A stretch of 21,082 nucleotides of DNA, from the NCBI GenBank assembly GCA_003427395.1, contig BFEA01000621.1:150662-171743 (forward strand), in the 5' to 3' direction. This document shows, one piece after another, positions 16,717 to 21,082 of the stretch (positions are counted from its first letter, which is position 1; each line of letters begins with the position of its first letter). This DNA is from Chara braunii (lineage: Eukaryota; Streptophyta; Charophyceae; Charales; Characeae). Both the position numbers and the translations under genes were made by a program. The notes beneath the pieces were generated by a model. The model saw only the letters and a list, made by a program, of their open reading frames with translations, was not told where the DNA came from and made no database searches.

Positions 16717-17070
16717 ATGAACGTCAGTTCTTTCGTACTCGTAAGCGGGAAGGGGGCTGACCTACAAACCCTTCAGGTAGCCACCTTAGGAGCCATCAAC
16801 GTGTGGAGAACTGGGGTCACAAGAAGCCCAGTTCGTGTGCTCACTAGTTTCGAATGGAGTGCGAGTAGGCACTACCTTCGCAGATCCCGTTTTCGCCATA
16901 AGAAGTGCAGACCCAGGATAGGTAGAACAAAGTGATGATGTTATTTTTGGAAAGAATGACAATTATGTCAATGCTTCAAATGCCCTTATGGTGAAGGCGA
17001 GTACTTCATCATTCGTGGGACAGAAAGAGCTGTCATAGTCCAGAAGGACAAGACGACCAACAAAACTTGA
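16717..17070 (+). pseudogene. RNA polymerase second-largest subunit (Rpb2-type) protrusion-domain remnant
   Basis: In frame from about 16754: GLTYKPFR, TAG, then GSQEAQFVCSLVSNGVRVGT, FADPVFAIRSADPG, TAG at 16919-16921, VEQSDDVIFGKNDNYVNA. After a one-base shift near 16972 it reads CFKCPYGEGEYFIIRGTERA, VIVQKDKTTNKT, stop at 17068-17070. Rpb2-type subunits have in this order 'R.LTYsAP+', '+IG+lPiml+S..C.L.gK.+.e', 'CP.d.GGYFII.G.E+vii.QE....N'. Each piece has its counterpart with the right spacing. Two stops and a shift show it is dead. The source could be a nuclear Pol I/II/III gene copy, a linear plasmid or a large DNA virus; the sequence alone does not decide. Further faint pieces may extend from 16411 to about 17330. 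Confidence 0.5.
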
Positions 17071-18179
17071 AAATGGTCCCCTACCTCAGGCGAGATAGCC
17101 GGAATGTTGAGCTCGTTTGAATCCGTGGTTGATTTGTGTGGCTATCTTAAATTTTATTCGCAGACATCATTCACACCCAAGTTAGAACGATTGAAACGTC
17201 TTCGTTCAAAGACTCGACCGTTAACGCGGTTGTATTCAAACATATTTTCATAGGGAACAAAGGGTGTATGGCTTTCCTTTCGTCGTTGGTCAATATAGGA
17301 ATGAGATGAATAACTTTGACAACATGTCTCATCAAGTTAAAAATGTGTCAGTCCGACTACTTTGTCGGACGGATTGAGTTTTGTCTAAGCCAACTTTTGT
17401 TGGCTCATCTTATAGTGCTTTGTCAAACTCAACCTGATGATGATCGATTTTCTCTTTGTTTTCGTATTTTCGTTTCATTTTCTTATATGACTTATGTTGC
17501 TGAGTCTATTCATGTTGAAACCGTTTATTCCTTCATTTTGACGTTTATCTTTTGATGATTGATTGAATTCAATGTCAACTCGTGTTAAACTGATTAGACC
17601 GTGTTACTCTTGTCTATTGTGACTTTCTTTTTTGTCTATATGTAAAAGGGACTAGGATTGTTTTGTCGGCGTTGGGTTTTTCCTCCGCTCGGCCGAACCC
17701 TTCCTAGTTGACCAACGGAGCTTCGCGCCTCAGGAGATCAGCGCCCTGAGGGACGAACAATATTCGGGTTTGTCAGCGTTTGGCCGAGTGTCTCCTATAC
17801 TGCAGTGAAACTAGCAAACGCCCTCCGTCGGCCCACCTCTGCGTCTGCATCCTCGAAAGCTTTTGCACGTGGGTCGGTAGCTCGGTAGGGATACGCCCCC
17901 GAGGGTGATGACAGCCCCTCGGGGAGGGCAAGTTGTACCCCGCGGAACCCTATCCTGTCGTAGGGGGTCGGAGCAAGTACAGCTGGTACACCCGGCCGGA
18001 GCGGCGAAGTGGGGCGGCGCGTTGCGTCGTTCCGTTCTCGAGTTGTCTCTCTTGGTTTTTGTTTTTGGTTTCGACTCCTGCGTGACGTGGCTGGGAGGGC
18101 TCTCGCCGCCGTCGGAGCGGCGGGAGCCCATGCGCTCGACAATGCAATCCTCTCTCCTATTTGTTCCCCGAACGGTCAC
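17071..18179. other. non-coding stretch, AT-rich then GC-rich with hairpins
   Basis: 17071-17330 may be decayed polymerase-like coding (VVFKHIFIGNKG near 17230 is faintly like the 'P.+.vFkalG' element). Small hairpins lie at about 17353-17372 (GTCCGAC/GTCGGAC) and 17389-17406 (AGCCAAC/GTTGGCT). From about 17670 the DNA turns GC-rich with no gene that I recognise; the minus-strand readings at 17795-18224 are GC-bias products in my view. Confidence 0.5.
18097..18129. repeat. GC-rich hairpin
   Basis: GGGCTCTCGCCGC at 18097-18109 pairs with GCGGCGGGAGCCC at 18117-18129 with one mismatch. Confidence 0.7.
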
Positions 18180-18721
18180 CTGGTCTGATGCCCGGCATGC
18201 CGGGCTACAATGCCAAGTATGCAAGCTTGCTCAAGCGTCAGCATGCCATGATTAAACATGCTAACAAGTCGCACAAAGAAGGGAACTTCGAAGTAGGAAG
18301 TTATGTCTGGGTCAAAATGTATGAGTTTTCTGACCAAGAGGGCGTATCACGAAAGCTTCTTCCACTATACTATGGCCCTTGGCAGGTTTTAAAGGTGGTT
18401 GGGGATAAATTCGGTCCTTCGTATGTGATTCACGCGCCATCTCGTCTGTGCACATATCCGGTCTTTCACGCGTCCAAACTGTTTCCACACATCGATGATG
18501 AGACTTTTCCCTTCCGAGATCCTATGATACCTCGTCCTACCAACGACGACCATGAGATAGACATAATCGTTTCCCATGAAGGAAGAGGGAGGAACAAACA
18601 ATACAAGGTTCACTTCCTCTATCACCCGTTGAACGAGTTATTATGGATCGATCGAAAAGAGCTGCTAAAGAATGCTCCCCCTGTTGTTAACGCTTATGAA
18701 CGACAGATTGCTGATGGATAG
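18180..18721 (+). pseudogene. Ty3/gypsy integrase C-terminus with chromodomain-like tail, 5'-truncated
   Basis: The coding starts abruptly near 18180. It reads YNAKYASLLKRQHAMIKHAN, then EVGSYVWVKMYEF, KLLPLYYGPWQVLKVVGDKF, PSYVIHAPSRLCTYPVFHAS, KLFPHIDDE, and after a linker VSHEGRGRNKQYKVHFLYHP, LLWIDRKELL, to TAG 18719-18721. This is the usual end of plant gypsy Pol: the 'VGD.VWV+...' and 'LGP...yGPf.V.....' integrase tail, 'vFHvS.L+', and a chromodomain-type 'Y.V+W......TWE....L'. The aromatic cage is only partly kept (YKVHF, LLWID). Reverse transcriptase, RNase H and the integrase core are missing. No stop breaks this piece. A 16-bp palindrome (GCCCGGCATGCCGGGC, 18190-18205) sits at the junction. 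Confidence 0.88.
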
Positions 18722-18845
18722 ACTGCTAAGTTTTTTGCAAAACTCACTCCTCACGTTTATACTAAATCTCCCTTTCTAATCTACGCCTACGACACATTTT
18801 GTGCCCACTCTGAGTGAGTTACTCGCTTGAAGGGACCTCGCTCTT

Positions 18846-18858
18846 GAGAGGGGGGTAG
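18846..18858 (+). other. polypurine tract of the gypsy element
   Basis: GAGAGGGGGGTAG immediately precedes TGTAATGACCC, the start of the LTR. Its place, about 125 bp after the Pol stop, is the usual plus-strand priming site. Confidence 0.8.
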
Positions 18859-20210
18859 TGTAATGACCCGCCAAAACACAGACTGAGAACACTGCTGATT
18901 TCTGGGATTTGCCGCTAGAATGAATGCTTTGCTGAGATTCCCACATTCAGTTGTGGTTTCCAATTTTTTCTGTGTGCGTGCCTGCTGGTTTGCATGCCTG
19001 TCCGAGTGCTTGTTGGCTGAGTGTGTGTGTGACCCGCAAGGGTACTTGTTGGTTGAAAAGCCCCGTAGGGCCGGTACTTACCTGTGGCCATGACTTTGAG
19101 GGTTGCAGTGGGGAAGACACTCAAGTAGCGGGGGTAGGCCCGCGACACTTAGAGCAGCGGGGAAAAACACTCAAGTCGCATGTAGGCTGGTACCACTCAA
19201 GTAGTGGTAGAAGTGTCGGGTACTGGAGGCCGAGCAGAAGAAGACAGAAAGTTGGCATTTTTAGAGGCCAGTAGCGGTAGGTTAGAGGTAGGCCGGTACC
19301 AGTCCAGGTAGGCTGAGTCTAGGGCCTGTCGGGACGATAGCAGAGCCTGCAATGATGTTTCCCTCCGAAAGGGAGGACGTACCAGTTGTTGGGAGGCCGC
19401 TCGGCCTAGGAAGTCACCGCCCAAGAGGCCGGTAGGCCGCTATATCTTTCGGAGGAGCAAGCAACCCCTCCTCATTTGCGGTATGCAAGGATTGGCGACA
19501 TGCTGTTGGAGCCAAGCGCTGGATTTTGGCAGCGTTGCCTGGAGGTGACGAGCAGCTGGGCCCTCAGCCTGGTTATGGCGAGCAGCCCAGCCTGAGGAGG
19601 AGGAAAAAGGGGCTGAAGGAGGAGAGTGGCGAGGTACCTACCTAGCTATGGTGGACACCATCTTCATCTCCTTGTTGGGCGCTGCAGCTGGAAGGCCCCA
19701 ATTGGGGTAGTGTCCCACCAAGGAAGCTCGAGGCAGAGTCCGGCATGGTGGCTTAGTCAGCAGCGACATAGCTGCTTTGGGTTGTCCTTTGGACAGGAGT
19801 GCAGCGACATAGCTGCTTTGCGTTGTCCTTTGCACAAGAGGGTTCAACCCTTAGTAGTCCGCCATAGCCTAGGCATGTGAGAGGTGGAAGAAGGGGGGAA
19901 GCCATAGCTGTGGTGGACCTATTGTCATGTTAGCAGTAAGAGGGAACTTCAGACATTGATTCTGGTTCATCCACTCGTTGTTATTATTATTATTGGAAGA
20001 AGAATAAGATTGGTGAAGTGAAGGAGGAGGAGGAAGGTGGAGAGAGAAGGGGGATTTGTCATCCGTCTTGATGGTATACATCTTCTTCTTCTTCTTCTTT
20101 CTCTCTTCTTTGGTCTCTATCTCTTTGCAAGTGCTTTGATTTCTTTCGGAATTGAGTTACATTGTCTTTCATTGTGAATTTGCACTTTGGGAATGACCAG
20201 GATCGTAACA
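18859..20210 (+). mobile_element. 3' LTR of the Ty3/gypsy element (about 1.35 kb)
   Basis: It begins TGTAATGACCC right after the polypurine tract and ends GGATCGTAACA at 20210, giving TG...CA ends with a longer imperfect inverted match (TGTAATGACC against TGTTACGATCC). At 20211 the sequence becomes antisense gypsy coding, cut in mid-protein, which fixes the right border. Inside are 'cactcaagt' repeats (about 19119-19205), a 41-bp direct repeat (19761-19842), an AAT run near 19983-19995 and a TTC run near 20084-20099. No second LTR is in the window, so target duplication cannot be tested. Confidence 0.75.
19761..19842. repeat. 41-bp tandem duplication within the LTR
   Basis: 'cagcgacatagctgctttg' starts at 19761 and again at 19802, followed by 'gttgtcctttg(g/c)aca'. 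Two copies with three or four differences. Confidence 0.9.
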
Positions 20211-20650
20211 GAACGAACTTCGGACTTCGTCGGTGAAATGGAAGGGCACCTTTGGAGACTGCAATCTTGACAAGGGTGAGACGATCCATGCGTATCCGCC
20301 GATGAAGTGTTGGTAGTACCCGACCAATCCCATAAAAGAGCGAACTTCCGTTGTGTTGGTCAGTTCCGGCCAATCTTGGATGACCTTGATCTTGTCCGCA
20401 AGCGGACAGATGCCTTGCAACATCACAAAGTGGCCCAAGTACTCGAGCTCTTGTTGTGCGATTTTGCACTTGGCTCAATTGGCCTTGTACTGGGTTGTAC
20501 GTAGCCTGTCCAAAACAGCGCATAGATGCGCAATATGCTCTTTCAAGGTTCGACTATACACCAAGATGTTGTCGAGGTCGATGAGTACGAACCGGTCGAG
20601 CATGTCGTGAAACTCCGTTGTCATTGCTGCTTGGAGGATGGTCGAGGCTA
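20211..20650 (-). pseudogene. Ty3/gypsy reverse transcriptase / RNase H fragment, interrupted by the LTR
   Basis: Minus-strand reading from 20650: STILQAAMTTEFHDMLDRFV, IDLDNILVYSRTLKEHIAHL, VLDRLRTTQYKAN, TGA at 20475-20477, AKCKIAQQELEYLGH, KIKVIQDWPELTNTTEVRSF, MGLVGYYQHFIGGYAWIVSP, LSRLQSPKVPFHFTDEVRSS. This is the palm end and thumb of gypsy RT followed by the RNase H linker. The catalytic YxDD box reads D-L-D-N (about 20565-20576), so it is dead, and CGA to TGA gives the stop. The right place of the RNase H domain is taken by the LTR at 20210; the upstream RT is cut at about 20650 by another insertion. The element is older than, and opposite to, the one at 18180-20210. Confidence 0.87.
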
Positions 20651-20760
20651 TGTATCACCCGCAGTCGTGACCGCGGGCCATTTGACCGCACTCGGTCGGC
20701 ATCCCGACCGCAGCGGGCGGCGCCCGCGGCCAAGTGCGGTCAGAAAACCCCGACATTTTT
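20651..20760. mobile_element. GC-rich foldback sequence interrupting the RT (possible DNA-transposon end)
   Basis: It breaks the RT coding at about 20650. It contains nested inverted repeats: TGACCGCACT (20683-20692) with AGTGCGGTCA (20733-20742), CGGTCGG (20693-20699) with CCGACCG (20704-20710), and GCGGGC (20713-20718) with GCCCGC (20722-20727). Several TGACCGC words recall the subterminal repeats of hAT-type ends. The other end is not in the window or not recognisable. Confidence 0.45.
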
Positions 20761-21082
20761 AAATCCTGGGATAATAGGGCAAAAAATAAAATAAAAATAT
20801 GGGGTTGTAGGTTTTTGTGCACTCTATAACTGTATATATTTTTAGTTTTATTTTTTGACTTTTTTTTTATTAAAAAAAAAAATGAAAAACAGAAATCCCT
20901 CAGGCAAAAGTTCTTCACTTTATTCTTTTAGTAAGAAAAATAAAGGATTTTATTTGATTTTTATCTCGAATTTGGTAACGAATTTTGATATGACCCCAAG
21001 GCAAAAGTTGTTGAGTTTATTTTTAGGCATAACATATATTGTTTTCAGATTTTTCTGAATTCTGTTTTTTTTTTTTTTTTTT
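20761..21082. other. AT-rich tail, no gene
   Basis: A/T-rich with homopolymer runs (T9 and A9 near 20861-20881, and T at the end). It may be the inside of the element that starts at about 20651. I see no coding or RNA gene. Confidence 0.55.

Noticed and set aside
17330-17560. Reading with QPDDD resembling the Rpb2 fork region
   Set aside because: The diagnostic NKR element is missing and hydrophobic AT-rich DNA gives such matches by chance.
17795-18255. Overlapping GC-rich readings on both strands
   Set aside because: Open in many frames because of base composition; no motif seen.
1-21082. tRNA, rRNA or riboswitch genes
   Set aside because: No cloverleaf with A/B boxes, rRNA core string or aptamer that I could recognise by eye; not an exhaustive scan.

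Overview
The window looks like eukaryotic, repeat-rich nuclear DNA from a streptophyte alga, most likely a Chara-type charophyte. This comes from the style of the Ty3/gypsy proteins, the intron-split coding regions, the large amount of decayed mobile DNA and the recurrent TTATAGGCCTATAA-type motif; no marker gene proves the organism. There are no bacterial operons, tRNA, rRNA or CRISPR that I can recognise. Almost every coding region is broken by stops or frameshifts, so this is a graveyard of nested elements rather than a set of working genes.

Region 1 (1-4672, minus strand) holds the most unusual gene: a degraded, intron-containing gene with an acidic N-terminus, a ParB/Srx-like domain and a beta-class amino-methyltransferase fold of the bacterial/phage DNA methylase type (motif IV region first, glycine motif I near the C-terminus). 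An 882-bp intron made of palindromic repeats separates exons 1 and 2. Region 2 (about 4690-6755) is a 2.1-kb GT-rich array with higher-order units of roughly 0.93-1.0 kb. Region 3 (6783-about 11261, plus strand) starts just past the array and encodes, in pieces, a transposase-like protein (acidic N-terminus, IDGMDQ, LDNTSKENKN and GHIHEDID motifs) resembling a widespread uncharacterised eukaryotic family. It has a 1.18-kb intron and is disrupted by an inverted duplication of its own C-terminal coding sequence. Regions 1 and 3 are therefore head-to-head across the array, which raises the possibility that a transposase and a ParB-methylase belong to one large element; that is inference.

Region 4 (11262-16400) is non-coding AT-rich DNA dominated by two tandem copies of a 1.3-kb unit, one interrupted by a 494-bp insertion flanked by the 8-bp direct repeat GTATTTAG (hAT-like). 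Region 5 (16411-about 17330) carries a decayed fragment resembling the protrusion domain of the second-largest subunit of multisubunit RNA polymerase. Region 6 (18180-20210) is the 3' end of a Ty3/gypsy element: integrase C-terminus and chromodomain-like tail, polypurine tract, and a 1.35-kb LTR. It abuts, and probably inserted into, an older antisense gypsy reverse transcriptase fragment (20211-20650), itself interrupted by a GC-rich foldback sequence (about 20651-20760) and AT-rich DNA to the end.

Nothing here acts as an intact pathway. The common theme is mobile DNA, possibly including a DNA-modifying cargo gene and a natural hairpin that could have produced silencing RNA against a transposase family.
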